DNA of 17,758 nucleotides from CAYMTV01 sp964393525 (GCA_964393525.1 CAYMTV010000022.1:1-17758); one strand, 5' to 3'; positions 5,153 to 12,842 are shown, counted from the stretch's first letter. Translations and numbers: made by a program. Notes: a model not told the origin generated them from the sequence alone.

Positions 5153-5246
5153 TCCCCCCCACCCCCTTTTTTGGATAATTTAGGTTACTCATATTTAGTT
5201 AAACTTTAGCAAGATAAACTCAAGAGACCTGTAAGAATCCAATTTG

Positions 5247-5276
5247 TTGACAAATATCTACAAACCCTGTTAACCT
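5247..5276 (+). promoter_or_regulatory. Candidate promoter with perfect -35 (TTGACA)
   Basis: TTGACA at 5247-5252, an 18-nt spacer and a weak -10 (TAACCT, 5271-5276), with ATG 7 nt after it. The geometry matches other leaderless starts in this window; the -10 alone is poor. Confidence 0.35.
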
Positions 5277-5283
5277 TTGTTTA

Positions 5284-5451
5284 ATGCCCAGTTTGAAGAG
5301 GATTAAGAATTTTTTGCAGTACCCATTCAGACAACAAAAAACTCAAGTAACTGAAGGCACTTTTGATTACTTAAGTAAAAGAAGCATCTTAATACTTTTG
5401 ACTTCTTTTTTAATGGCTTTTATTTTTTCCATTCTGCAAAATTTTGGATGA
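5284..5451 (+). CDS. Possible small single-pass membrane protein, 55 aa
   Basis: ATG 5284 opens a 55-codon frame. Residues 1-33 are polar and basic (MPSLKRIKNFLQYPFRQQK). They are followed by one hydrophobic helix (about 35-53: ILILLTSFLMAFIFSIL) that almost reaches the C-terminus, a tail-anchored layout. There is no Shine-Dalgarno sequence; a TTGACA-based promoter places transcription start at or next to the ATG. It converges on the sugar dehydrogenase gene, with stops 3 nt apart. It could be a chance ORF; no family is recognised. Confidence 0.4.
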   Translation: MPSLKRIKNFLQYPFRQQKTQVTEGTFDYLSKRSILILLTSFLMAFIFSILQNFG

Positions 5452-5454
5452 GTT

Positions 5455-6642
5455 CTACTGCTTAATAACTTTATACACCGTACCTTTCTTGTCGTCACTA
5501 ATATACAAACTTCCTTGTTGGTCAAATTCCAGGTCAACCGGCCTTCCTAAAACTTCTTCAGCTTTTAAAAACCCGGTTATAAAATCTTCCTCTTTTACTA
5601 CTTTACTACCCTCTAAATCCAGCTTAACTATTTTATAACCCACTTTCTCAGTACTATTCCAGGATCCGTGATATGCAACCAGTAAATCTCCCTGGGAATC
5701 TTTTGGAAATTGCGATGAGTTTATAAAATTTAGTCCAAGTGGTGCGGAGTGAGCTTGAATTTCATATACCGGAGCTTCTGTATCTTCGCAAGGATCTCTG
5801 ATGTAGACTTTTTTGTCAAACTCGTTGTCATGGGTTTTATTACCAAAACAAATTGGCCAACCATAATCCCCACCTTCTCTTACAATGTTAATTTCATCCG
5901 GTGGTTTGTTATCCCCCAAAAAATCCCTGCCCATCTCAGTTACCCAAAGCTCCCCTGTATCAGGTTTTACTTTAATAAAAGTTGCATTTCTTAAACCCTT
6001 GGCAAAAACCCGGGGAGTCACTCTCCCCGGCTCAAGAGAAACTACCGCCGCCAAAAAAGGATCACCCTCAAAACAAACATCGCAAGTTGACCCCACCGAA
6101 ACATACATTCTACCCTGCGAGTCAAAATCAATCGTCCGGGTAAAGTGCCTGTCTCCTTTTGGTAAAGAAAAGACTTTTTTTCTGTTTAAGGCTTCAACTT
6201 TTTGTTCGTCCCAGTCATAAGAGCTGACTTGAGTTTCTTCTGCAACAAAAAGTTTCCCTTTATTAAATACCAAACCGTGTGGCCTTTGTTGACTAACCAA
6301 CACTTCTTTGACTTCATCGGCAACCCCGTCGTTGTCTCTATCCGGCAGTGCTACAACTTTACCCCGGGAGGGTATTGATACTAAAAGAGTTCCACCTTCA
6401 GAAATTGCTAGATCCCTTGGGTTATCCAATCCTTCGGCAAAAATTCCTATTTTAAACCCCTCTGGCAGTTTTAGATTAAACTCTACCGGCTTCCCAACCT
6501 TGACAGACTGAGACTTAGGAGAATTTGAGCGAGCATTTTGAGCAGAGGAAAGTTTATCTTGGGTATTTTTTTGGCCGATAAAAAGTAATACACCTGCTCC
6601 CAGTAAACCCAGTAATATTAGTGCAACTAAAGTTTTAGACAA
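5455..6642 (-). CDS. Membrane-anchored PQQ-type sugar dehydrogenase (glucose/sorbosone dehydrogenase family)
   Basis: 395 aa. It starts at TTG 6642, just before a signal-anchor helix (residues 4-22, LVALILLGLLGAG), then a Ser/Gln linker and a six-bladed beta-propeller facing outward. Family marks: GLDNPRDLAI (71-80), the Asp-rich loop PDRDNDGVADEV (100-111), RPHGLVF (120-126), RHFTRTIDFD (165-174), YVSVGSTCDVC (180-190), GLRNA (216-220), GGDYGWP (257-263) and RPVDLEFDQQGSLYISDD (367-384). The CDVC pair plus C265 and C285 is typical of the sorbosone-dehydrogenase branch. Relatives oxidise sugars or aldehydes with PQQ; whether this cell has PQQ or a respiratory acceptor is unknown. It is the last gene of a three-gene cluster, 9 nt after the previous stop. 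Confidence 0.85.
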   Translation of the reverse strand: MSKTLVALILLGLLGAGVLLFIGQKNTQDKLSSAQNARSNSPKSQSVKVGKPVEFNLKLPEGFKIGIFAEGLDNPRDLAISEGGTLLVSIPSRGKVVALPDRDNDGVADEVKEVLVSQQRPHGLVFNKGKLFVAEETQVSSYDWDEQKVEALNRKKVFSLPKGDRHFTRTIDFDSQGRMYVSVGSTCDVCFEGDPFLAAVVSLEPGRVTPRVFAKGLRNATFIKVKPDTGELWVTEMGRDFLGDNKPPDEINIVREGGDYGWPICFGNKTHDNEFDKKVYIRDPCEDTEAPVYEIQAHSAPLGLNFINSSQFPKDSQGDLLVAYHGSWNSTEKVGYKIVKLDLEGSKVVKEEDFITGFLKAEEVLGRPVDLEFDQQGSLYISDDKKGTVYKVIKQ

Positions 6643-6651
6643 AGTAGGAAT

Positions 6652-7092
6652 TTAGAGGGCATTCAAATCTGAATCAACTTCTGAAAAAGCATCCTCCACC
6701 TCACCAAGCTCAACCGAGTCAAGTTCATTATTAAACTCCTGACCCAAACTCTCCGCCTGCTGACTTAACTCATTAGCCTGCTGCGACTTATCAGCTGTCT
6801 GTTTGCTAGAATTGGACCTTGAGAGCAGGAAAAATCCTCCAATTACTAATACAACGACAACTAAAATTATTGCTATCATCAACATGGATTTTGAGCTTTT
6901 TTTTGAACCATCACTCACGGTTGCATTTGCCAAATTGAAGTTTGGACCGGAAACCTGGGTTTGATTTGCAGGTTGGTCTTGCCCAACAATTTGATCAACA
7001 GACCCTTGCGGAGGGTTAGCCATAGTTGAAGGTCCATCAGAAGGAGGATTTTGATTGCCTGTTGCAGGTTGGTTAGATTGGTTATTGTCCAT
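6652..7092 (-). CDS. Single-pass membrane protein with Gln/Asn/Pro-rich N-terminal region
   Basis: 146 aa. Residues 1-60 are low-complexity and rich in Gln, Asn, Pro and Gly (MDNNQSNQPATGNQNPPSDG). KKSSK then leads into one strong transmembrane helix (about 69-91, SMLMIAIILVVVVLVIGG). The remaining 55 residues are Gln/Ser-rich and then acidic (LDSVELGEVEDAFSEVDSDL), probably outside the cell. The positive charges before the helix favour an N-in orientation. The start overlaps the end of the upstream coiled-coil gene by 11 bp, and AAAGGAG lies about 12 nt before the ATG. No family is recognised. Cytosolic Pro/Gln-rich tails of this kind are common on envelope proteins of these bacteria. Confidence 0.75.
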   Translation of the reverse strand: MDNNQSNQPATGNQNPPSDGPSTMANPPQGSVDQIVGQDQPANQTQVSGPNFNLANATVSDGSKKSSKSMLMIAIILVVVVLVIGGFFLLSRSNSSKQTADKSQQANELSQQAESLGQEFNNELDSVELGEVEDAFSEVDSDLNAL

Positions 7093-7804
7093 TAGTTTGA
7101 GATGCTCCTTTCAAAGTTGAGACGGTAGTTGAGATAGCATTTGATACTGCTTTTCTAGCTGTGACCACTAGCTCATGGACCGCCTTTAAATCCTGATGAA
7201 GATTATCCCTTTGCAACATAGCATCTTCTTTTACAGTAGCTTCCTTATTTACGGTAATTATATAATCCTTGTCCGCCTGAGCAGTAATAGCAGATTTAGC
7301 CTTTCCTATAGCGCTCCTTGCATCCGCGATCGCTGATGTAACAGCAGTTAAATCTGCTTCCGAAGCGGAGGTTTCAACTCTTGTTTCAAGCCGGTTTAGA
7401 ATCTGAATCATTTTATCCAAATGATTCCCCATAGTTTGGGTTCTTCTGGAGTTAATTTCCTCCAAATTCTCATTGATAGTTTCAACCCTTTGAGCTTTTT
7501 GCTTATCCTTAAATGCCTTCAGCCTATTTTTTAAAGCCGCTGTTTTTGTAGCAATCCTTTCTTCTCTATTTGTCAGTTTTTCCTCTAACCTGTCCTGTTT
7601 GGCTACCAGACGGGCCTCCAAATTCTCCCTTTTTTGCCCTGCTTCCTCTTGCAAATTATCTCTTCTTTGCTTCAGTTTGTCTTTTATTGGCCGGGTAGAA
7701 CTTGTAGCTGAATCCTGTGCATAAACCGGGTAGTAGTATTCATCAAGCACAGGAATAATTGCCAGGGACACTAAAAGGAGGAGAATCGGCAGGAATAATT
7801 TCAT
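7082..7804 (-). CDS. Secreted coiled-coil protein, 240 aa
   Basis: I prefer ATG 7804 over the GTG at 7822 because it gives a clean signal peptide (MKLFLPILLLLVSLAIIPVL, likely cut after VYA, residue 29) and lies exactly 7 nt after a promoter -10. The mature part is a long charged alpha-helical coiled coil: residues 40-110 are repeats of Arg/Lys/Glu/Leu (KRENLEARL, KQDRLEEKLTNREERI). A second Ala-rich helical region (about 145-235) follows. There are no cysteines or enzyme motifs, so a structural role in the cell envelope or outside the cell is plausible but unproven. It is the first gene of the cluster with the single-pass protein and the sugar dehydrogenase. Confidence 0.8.
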   Translation of the reverse strand: MKLFLPILLLLVSLAIIPVLDEYYYPVYAQDSATSSTRPIKDKLKQRRDNLQEEAGQKRENLEARLVAKQDRLEEKLTNREERIATKTAALKNRLKAFKDKQKAQRVETINENLEEINSRRTQTMGNHLDKMIQILNRLETRVETSASEADLTAVTSAIADARSAIGKAKSAITAQADKDYIITVNKEATVKEDAMLQRDNLHQDLKAVHELVVTARKAVSNAISTTVSTLKGASQTNGQ

Positions 7805-7811
7805 TCCAAAT

Positions 7812-7841
7812 AGTTTAAACACATAAAGCTCACTTTGTCAA
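7812..7841 (-). promoter_or_regulatory. Promoter of the three-gene envelope cluster
   Basis: On the minus strand TTGACA (7841-7836, perfect), an 18-nt spacer and TAAACT (7817-7812, 4/6). The -10 ends 7 nt before ATG 7804, predicting a leaderless mRNA. It fits in the 42-bp gap after tRNA-Arg, so the cluster need not depend on tRNA read-through. Confidence 0.55.
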
Positions 7842-7846
7842 ATTAG

Positions 7847-7919
7847 CACCCCCAGAGGGACTCGAACCCCCAACCTAATCGTTAGAACCGATTTGCTCTA
7901 TCCATTGAGCTATGGGGGC
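7847..7919 (-). tRNA. tRNA-Arg (anticodon UCU)
   Basis: Minus strand: acceptor GCCCCCA/TGGGGGT (G1-U72 wobble), D stem GCTC/GAGC, anticodon stem AATCG/CGATT with loop GTTCTAA (anticodon TCT, reads AGA), variable AGGTT, and T stem GGGGG/CCCTC with loop TTCGAGT. The discriminator is G and CCA is not encoded. Unlike the other two tRNAs here, no collapsed copy is seen downstream. Confidence 0.95.
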
Positions 7920-8132
7920 GAATATTTAAATCTTTAAAAATACCCGCCTTCCAACCCATTATTTTTCGGAAGCAGTAATGCTTATACCCAAAATGCTTCA
8001 ATTTGTAACTTTTGATCAATATTTTGGGTACATAATCGCCTAACGAGAGTTGCAAACTCGAGTTAGACGAGTATATTTTATCAACTTCCGAAGTTATTCG
8101 CAAAACCTTCTTACTCAACACTTACTTAGCAG
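7920..8132. other. Intergenic stretch between tRNA-Arg and the protease
   Basis: No convincing gene. It holds short inverted repeats: CTTCC/GGAAG around 7950-7972, GAGTT-GCA-AACTC near 8047-8059 and AACTT-CCG-AAGTT near 8081-8095. The tRNA-Arg promoter should lie here but no good hexamer pair stands out. Confidence 0.4.
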
Positions 8133-8141
8133 TGGTATAAT
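8133..8141 (+). promoter_or_regulatory. Extended -10 promoter of the subtilisin gene
   Basis: TGGTATAAT is a perfect TATAAT with the extended TGn. It ends 7 nt before ATG 8149, so transcription should start at or next to the first codon. No clear -35 is present, as expected for an extended -10. Confidence 0.65.
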
Positions 8142-8148
8142 TTAACTC

Positions 8149-9612
8149 ATGAATTATCCCAAATACATCCTTTTTTCCTTAAGTTTAGTTTTAATTTTCT
8201 TGAGTTTAAATTTTAAAGCTGTTTTTGCTCAAATTTATGTACCACCTATTAATATTCCAACACCACCCCCAATTCCCAGCCCTCCACCAATTCCAAGCCC
8301 GCCCAATATTTCTAATAGATTTATTATTAAATTCAAACCTCAAACCTCTACCTTAGCAAAGGAACAATTAAAAAAGCAATTTGCCATAAATCTTGAAGAA
8401 AGAATACCAAAACTGGATGCAGAAGTAGTAACTTCCGCCCAAGACAAAAGTTTAGGAGAGATTATCTCAAGTATTGCCCGTGATTTTCGGATTGAGTATG
8501 TTGAACCGGATTTTATCGCCACAAAAGTGGCTATCCCAAATGACAGTTTATACTCTCAGCAATGGGGCCTTGCTAAAATTCAAACACCCCAAGCTTGGGA
8601 TGTAGCGTCTGGCAGTCCTAATGTGGAGATTGCTGTTTTAGATACCGGGATCGATCAAAATCATCCTGACTTAACCGGTCAAGTTGTAAGAAGAGCTAAT
8701 TTCACAACGGATTCTGACTTTGATGGGGATGGGCATGGAACACATGTTGCGGGGATTGCCTCAGCTTTAACTAATAATAGCTTAGGGATTGCCGGTGTAG
8801 GTTACAATTCAAAGCTTTTTTCGGTTAAAGTTTTAGATAATAATGGTAGTGGGTATTATTCCTGGATAGCAAATGGAGTTACCTGGGCTGCAGATAATGG
8901 AGCAGAAGTAATAAATCTTAGTTTAGGCGGTAGCTCTTCATCTACTACTTTGAATAATGCCATTAAATATGCTAATTCAAAAGGAGTTGTAATTGCAGCA
9001 GCTGCCGGAAATTCCAATAGCAGAAGGGCACTCTACCCGGCATATTACACAGAATCCATAGCTGTTGCAGCAACTGACCAAAATGATAATAAAGCCTGGT
9101 TTTCTAACTGGGGGTCATGGGTCGATGTAGCAGCACCTGGGGTTTCAATAATTTCAACAACTGGTTCAGGTTATGAAACTTGGAATGGTACCTCAATGGC
9201 AACTCCCCATGTTGCAGGGGTGGCAGCACTTATTAAAGCAAAAAACCCAAATTGGTCAAACAGCCAGATAAGAAGTAAATTAGAAGAGACAGCGGACAAA
9301 ATTTCAAACACAGGAATTTATTGGTCTAAAGGCAGGGTTAATGCCTGTAAAGCTGTAGATTGTGTAGCCGAAGTATCAACCCCAACTCCAACCCCATCTG
9401 CTACTCCCACACCTTCTCCTACCCCATCGCCCAGCCCTACGTCCACTCCAACTCCAACCCCTACCCCATCCCCTACACCCTCTCCAACCCCAACTCCAAC
9501 ACCAAGTCCAACTCTCACCCCTACCCCAACACCTACTCCCAGCCCTACTCCTACACCTTCACCTAAACCCTGGTGGTGTATTTATGTCCCAACTCATTCA
9601 CTATGCAGGTAA
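8149..9612 (+). CDS. Secreted subtilisin-like serine protease (S8) with Thr-Pro tail
   Basis: 487 aa. A signal peptide (about 1-27, ending AVFA) is followed by a Pro-rich spacer (31-52, PPIPSPPPIPSPP), an I9-like propeptide (about 56-125, ending RIEYVEPDF) and the catalytic domain. The triad is D165 (AVLDTGID), H196 (DGHGTHVAG) and S349 (NGTSMATPHVAG); the oxyanion Asn is N288 (AAAAGNS). Residues 411-472 are almost pure Thr/Pro/Ser, a stiff and probably extended stalk. The last 15 residues (KPWWCIYVPTHSLCR) carry two Trp and two Cys and may form a small surface-anchoring or disulfide cap. No sortase signal or C-terminal membrane helix is present. There is no Shine-Dalgarno sequence; the -10 is 7 nt upstream (leaderless). 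Role: extracellular protein degradation or processing of surface proteins. Confidence 0.95.
   Translation: MNYPKYILFSLSLVLIFLSLNFKAVFAQIYVPPINIPTPPPIPSPPPIPSPPNISNRFIIKFKPQTSTLAKEQLKKQFAINLEERIPKLDAEVVTSAQDKSLGEIISSIARDFRIEYVEPDFIATKVAIPNDSLYSQQWGLAKIQTPQAWDVASGSPNVEIAVLDTGIDQNHPDLTGQVVRRANFTTDSDFDGDGHGTHVAGIASALTNNSLGIAGVGYNSKLFSVKVLDNNGSGYYSWIANGVTWAADNGAEVINLSLGGSSSSTTLNNAIKYANSKGVVIAAAAGNSNSRRALYPAYYTESIAVAATDQNDNKAWFSNWGSWVDVAAPGVSIISTTGSGYETWNGTSMATPHVAGVAALIKAKNPNWSNSQIRSKLEETADKISNTGIYWSKGRVNACKAVDCVAEVSTPTPTPSATPTPSPTPSPSPTSTPTPTPTPSPTPSPTPTPTPSPTLTPTPTPTPSPTPTPSPKPWWCIYVPTHSLCR
9379..9564 (+). repeat. Low-complexity (CCNACN)n coding repeat for the Thr-Pro stalk
   Basis: About 62 codons of alternating ACN/TCN and CCN. 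Third positions vary (CCAACTCCAACC, CCTACACC), so the peptide repeat is selected rather than being a fresh DNA expansion. Length variation between strains is likely. It creates long false frames on both strands. Confidence 0.85.
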
Positions 9613-9614
9613 AA

Positions 9615-10763
9615 CTATCTGCCCGGCCTAAAAGGGATGGCAATTTCTTGAACAGCACCTACCCCAACTTCTACATTTCTTTTAAATAAACTGCCTCCAG
9701 CCTTCTTTATATTTGTGGCAGCATGCGCTAAACCCTTTCCAAGACCTCCAAATCCTGAAACACCCGGTTCAAATTCCTCCCCTAAAAGGTGAAGAGGAAA
9801 ACCAATTAGGTTATCCGCAATTGTAATAACAACCCCATCAACCACTGGATTGGATCTTGTTGAGATCATGATTTCCATAGGCTCTTGAGAACGCATCGGA
9901 TCACGGTTTCGTACGTCGCGAGCCCTAAAAGCATTTTGTTTTATAGTGGCCAAAAGCTCAGCTAAATCAGACTCAGGTGTACTGAGTATTCTGTCTAAAA
10001 CATTTTTCGGTAGATCATGCTCTAAAGTCACATAAGGAAACCATATCCTTCGGGACTGATTTAAAAGATCCAGGTTCCCGTTAGCCGGAAAGGTATCATC
10101 AATTATTTCCAAAGCATCTAAAACAGTAGGGTATCTTAAGTAAACTCCTAACATTCGCTCATCCAGGGTAAATAATAACCTGTCCAATCCCCTTAAATCC
10201 CGTCTTAATGCAAGGTGTCCTTCCAATATAGTATCAGGCGATAAGCTTCTGGCGATTATTTGTGCACGCACATCAACAGCAGTTATGGGAGTTCTTAAAT
10301 CATGCCTGACCATATACATACTCTCGGGGATAGCCCGCAAAACATCCTCAGGTATCCCTGTTAAGACAACCGCCTGGATTTGCTCGGTAGTATATCTACT
10401 ATACCTAAATCTTCTGGCAGCCCGCTTAGCAGCTTGATTTACTTCCCGATAAGAAGTAAGCAATGGATGAGAGGGATCCAAGATAGCATCAACCAGGCTT
10501 GTCATATTATCCAGTACTACCCTATTTCTTCTAAAGGCGCGTGTCACATCAACAGCCATCTGTTTCATCTCGCCTACCTCAGATACGGGTTGCAAATATC
10601 TATTCCGGTGAAGCCTGGTTGCAAGTTTTAGGCGAAAAATTTCCTGGGCTAAGCCATTTGCAGGTTCCAAAAGCCTAAGATATTCATCATCAGCATATTT
10701 GTGAGGACGTAAATTAAAATAAGTAATTGTATTTGCCAGTGGACTGGTTGGTCTTTCAGACAT
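9615..10763 (-). CDS. Soluble orphan histidine kinase
   Basis: 382 aa, no transmembrane helix or signal peptide. The H-box is MVRHDLRTPITAV with phospho-acceptor H154. The HATPase_c domain follows, with the N-box in LLATIKQNAFRARD (N277), the D-box VVITIADNLIGFP (D317) and the G-box GFGGLGKGLAHAATNIKKAGG (338-357). Residues 1-145 are an Arg-rich helical region with no recognised sensor domain. D-box DNLIG in place of the usual DNGxG is slightly unusual. No response regulator is adjacent, so the partner lies elsewhere. The gene has its own extended -10 (TGCTATACT, 10818-10810) and a 5' UTR hairpin. Stops are 2 nt apart with the convergent protease gene. Confidence 0.85.
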   Translation of the reverse strand: MSERPTSPLANTITYFNLRPHKYADDEYLRLLEPANGLAQEIFRLKLATRLHRNRYLQPVSEVGEMKQMAVDVTRAFRRNRVVLDNMTSLVDAILDPSHPLLTSYREVNQAAKRAARRFRYSRYTTEQIQAVVLTGIPEDVLRAIPESMYMVRHDLRTPITAVDVRAQIIARSLSPDTILEGHLALRRDLRGLDRLLFTLDERMLGVYLRYPTVLDALEIIDDTFPANGNLDLLNQSRRIWFPYVTLEHDLPKNVLDRILSTPESDLAELLATIKQNAFRARDVRNRDPMRSQEPMEIMISTRSNPVVDGVVITIADNLIGFPLHLLGEEFEPGVSGFGGLGKGLAHAATNIKKAGGSLFKRNVEVGVGAVQEIAIPFRPGR

Positions 10764-10775
10764 TTAAGAGCTCAT

Positions 10776-10796
10776 AACGCAGTTAAAGGCTGCGTT
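10776..10796 (-). promoter_or_regulatory. 5' UTR hairpin just upstream of the kinase start
   Basis: AACGCAG/CTGCGTT, a perfect 7-bp stem with a 7-nt loop, ends 12 nt before the kinase ATG and lies downstream of its predicted promoter. It could affect ribosome access or be the leftover of a terminator for the upstream cupin gene, though it lacks a T-run. Confidence 0.4.
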
Positions 10797-10809
10797 TAAG
10801 CAGACTTAT

Positions 10810-10818
10810 AGTATAGCA
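10810..10818 (-). promoter_or_regulatory. Extended -10 promoter of the histidine kinase gene
   Basis: Minus strand TGCTATACT (5/6 to TATAAT with TGn). It predicts a 5' UTR of about 40 nt, one of the few real leaders in the window. Confidence 0.5.
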
Positions 10819-10855
10819 TAAGAGGGTTGATTATTCCAGGGGATCTGAATTTTTC

Positions 10856-11287
10856 CTATTTTTTCCAACCTCTGTCGGGGTCTTTACGCATATCTTCGGT
10901 TTCAGTTGGGCGGTCATAATCATCTTCCAATCTATAAGTATTGCCGATCTCAGGAGTTGATACCTCAACCACATCACAATCTGTAATACCTACCAGTCTA
11001 TGTTTTTGACCCAAAGCCAGGTTATAACCTTTACCAATCTCAAGCTCTGTCTCCACCATTTCGCCCTTGTCATTTTCCCAGATAACTTTGGCCCGGCCGG
11101 CAATTAAAAACCAACTTTCCTGTTTTTTATCATGCATTTGTAAACTTAATCTTTTTCCCTCTTTGATATGGATTATCTTACCCATATAAGGCAGATTATC
11201 GGGCGTCCAGTGCAGCTCATAGCCCCAAGGTTTTTCAATTTTTTTTATATAAGGCTCTGTACTGAATTTAAAAGGTACATCACTCAC
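10856..11287 (-). CDS. Cupin, mannose-6-phosphate isomerase type II-like
   Basis: 143 aa, a single cupin barrel. IEKPWGYELHW (17-27) and GKRLSLQMHDKKQESWFLIAG (44-64) match the C-terminal isomerase domain of the bifunctional ManC/AlgA type enzymes, which interconverts mannose-6-phosphate and fructose-6-phosphate. Likely metal ligands are Q50, H52, E57 and H96. The guanylyltransferase half is absent, so this is a stand-alone domain and might instead be a sugar-binding or epimerase-like cupin. GTG start at 11287, with a perfect TATAAT ending 6 nt before it and no Shine-Dalgarno sequence. It is divergent from pyruvate kinase with a shared 116-bp promoter region. A role in feeding sugar nucleotides to surface glycans is an inference. 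Confidence 0.8.
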   Translation of the reverse strand: MSDVPFKFSTEPYIKKIEKPWGYELHWTPDNLPYMGKIIHIKEGKRLSLQMHDKKQESWFLIAGRAKVIWENDKGEMVETELEIGKGYNLALGQKHRLVGITDCDVVEVSTPEIGNTYRLEDDYDRPTETEDMRKDPDRGWKK

Positions 11288-11293
11288 AAGCTT

Positions 11294-11299
11294 ATTATA
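11294..11299 (-). promoter_or_regulatory. -10 box of the cupin gene
   Basis: A perfect TATAAT on the minus strand, 6 nt before GTG 11287. No convincing -35. It predicts a leaderless transcript. Confidence 0.5.
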
Positions 11300-11366
11300 T
11301 AACGGGCTTTATGATAATGCATTAGAGCTGTACAATATAAATACCAGAAACGAAAGCCGTAAAATA

Positions 11367-11395
11367 TTGCAGAATTTATCCTATAATAGTACAAT
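11367..11395 (+). promoter_or_regulatory. Promoter of the pyruvate kinase gene
   Basis: TTGCAG (11367-11372), a 17-nt spacer and TACAAT (11390-11395, 5/6), ending 8 nt before ATG 11404. A perfect TATAAT also lies at 11382-11387, so two overlapping -10 boxes are possible. Confidence 0.45.
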
Positions 11396-11403
11396 CAAAC
11401 TTT

Positions 11404-12813
11404 ATGTTACGTAAGAAAACAAAAATTGTTTGCACAATTGGTCCTGCATCATGGGATGAGACTACCTTAAGAGGCTTAATACAAGCCGGGATGGATGTGG
11501 CCAGATTAAATTTATCCCATGGAACTCATGAGGAAAAAGCTACTCAAATAAGGCTTATTCGAAAAATTTCTAAGGCTTTAAACCAGCCGATTGCCATTAT
11601 TGCCGATTTACCAGGCCCGAAAATGAGACTTGGCAAGATTGAAGGTACCCGCCGGATTGAGAAAGGTGAAACTGTTCAACTTTCCCTAAACCCTACTTTA
11701 GATGAAATTCCTATCCAGTTTGATTTGTCTCTCTATATTAAAAAAGGACACAGGATTTTTTTAAATGATGGACAAGTTGAGTTAAAAGTAACAGATGTTA
11801 AAAACAAGGTAATTGTTGCTGAGGCCCACAATTTCGGAGAGATATCTTCAAATAAAGGTATCAACATACCGGATACCAAGCTGAATGAGGCAATTTTTAC
11901 CCAAAAAGATTATGAAGATGCACAGTTTGCCTTGAGCGAAGGTGTTGATTATTTAGCATTATCCTTTGTCCAAACGGTCGAGGATTTAAAACCGGCTAAG
12001 GAGCTCATTAAAAAGCTTAATTCTCCTGCCAAAATCATGGTTAAGATTGAGAAAAAGGAGGCAGTGGAAAATTTAGAGGAGATTATCAAACAGACTAATG
12101 CGGTTATTGTAGCCAGAGGTGATCTGGCAATAGAGATCCCGGCAGCCGAAGTACCGCTTGTGCAAAAAAAGATAATTCACCTGGCCAGACAGTACAGAAG
12201 ACCGGTGGTAATTGCCACCCAAATGCTGGAATCAATGATAGAGAACCCGCGTCCAACTCGAGCGGAAGTTTCGGACGTTGCCAACGCGGTAATGGACCAG
12301 GTAGATGCGGTTATGCTTTCTGCGGAATCTGCCTCCGGTAAGTACCCTGTTGAGGCCGTAGAAACCATGAGAAATGTAATAGTCTCTGTAGAAAGCGCTT
12401 TGGAGTACGTCCATTATATTAAAGTTAACTGGGAGTCTTTAGCTGAGGAGGAGATTTATTATAATGCGATAACTGCATCCGCTGCCTCACTTTCTTATCG
12501 GTTAAAGGCCAAAGCTATTGCTGTTGGTACAACAACCGGCAAAACCGCTAGGGTTTTATCGGCTTTTAGACCAAACTCCTGGATAATTGCGGTTGTGCAT
12601 GAGGAAAAAACCTATCACCAGATGGCTTTGGTTTGGGGTGTGCATCCGATGATTATTGAACCAACAGGGGATTTTAATAAGTTTGTTGATTCTATTTTTG
12701 TTAAGCTCCATCAGGTAAAGGATTTTGAAAAAGGAGATAAAATAATCATCGTTACAGGCACAAAACCCGGAATCTCCGGGACCACCAATACCATTAAAAT
12801 CGCCACACTGTAA
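11404..12813 (+). CDS. pyk: Pyruvate kinase
   Basis: 469 aa, a typical bacterial length. It converts PEP and ADP to pyruvate and ATP, the last step of glycolysis. Visible marks are KIVCTIGPAS (7-16), ARLNLSHG (33-40), IIADLPGPKMRLG (65-77), the catalytic-Lys strand MVKIEKKEA, ARGDLAIEIP, and VIATQMLESMIENPRPTRAE followed by VSDVANAVMDQVDAVMLSAESASGKYP. The usual SGETA reads SAESA here, a mild change. The C-terminal allosteric-type domain is present and there is no extra PEP-utilizer domain. Start ATG 11404 has no Shine-Dalgarno sequence and a -10 box 8 nt upstream. The PEP synthase gene follows after 43 nt on the same strand. Confidence 0.97.
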   Translation: MLRKKTKIVCTIGPASWDETTLRGLIQAGMDVARLNLSHGTHEEKATQIRLIRKISKALNQPIAIIADLPGPKMRLGKIEGTRRIEKGETVQLSLNPTLDEIPIQFDLSLYIKKGHRIFLNDGQVELKVTDVKNKVIVAEAHNFGEISSNKGINIPDTKLNEAIFTQKDYEDAQFALSEGVDYLALSFVQTVEDLKPAKELIKKLNSPAKIMVKIEKKEAVENLEEIIKQTNAVIVARGDLAIEIPAAEVPLVQKKIIHLARQYRRPVVIATQMLESMIENPRPTRAEVSDVANAVMDQVDAVMLSAESASGKYPVEAVETMRNVIVSVESALEYVHYIKVNWESLAEEEIYYNAITASAASLSYRLKAKAIAVGTTTGKTARVLSAFRPNSWIIAVVHEEKTYHQMALVWGVHPMIIEPTGDFNKFVDSIFVKLHQVKDFEKGDKIIIVTGTKPGISGTTNTIKIATL

Positions 12814-12842
12814 TTAAGATTATTTCTGTTGGCACTTTTTGT

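Noticed and set aside
4962..5183. A 73-codon plus-strand ORF
   Set aside because: It is the antisense shadow of the DUF6496-type gene on the minus strand, which has a recognisable family pattern and a ribosome-binding site.
7882..8121. A 79-codon minus-strand ORF running into tRNA-Arg
   Set aside because: Its end (PHSSMDRANRF) is the familiar false translation of a tRNA-Arg. The GTG start has no ribosome-binding site or promoter, and the rest matches nothing I know.
9318..9566. Long Gly/Val-rich and Ser/Asn-rich ORFs over the protease tail
   Set aside because: They are frame shadows of the Thr-Pro codon repeat.
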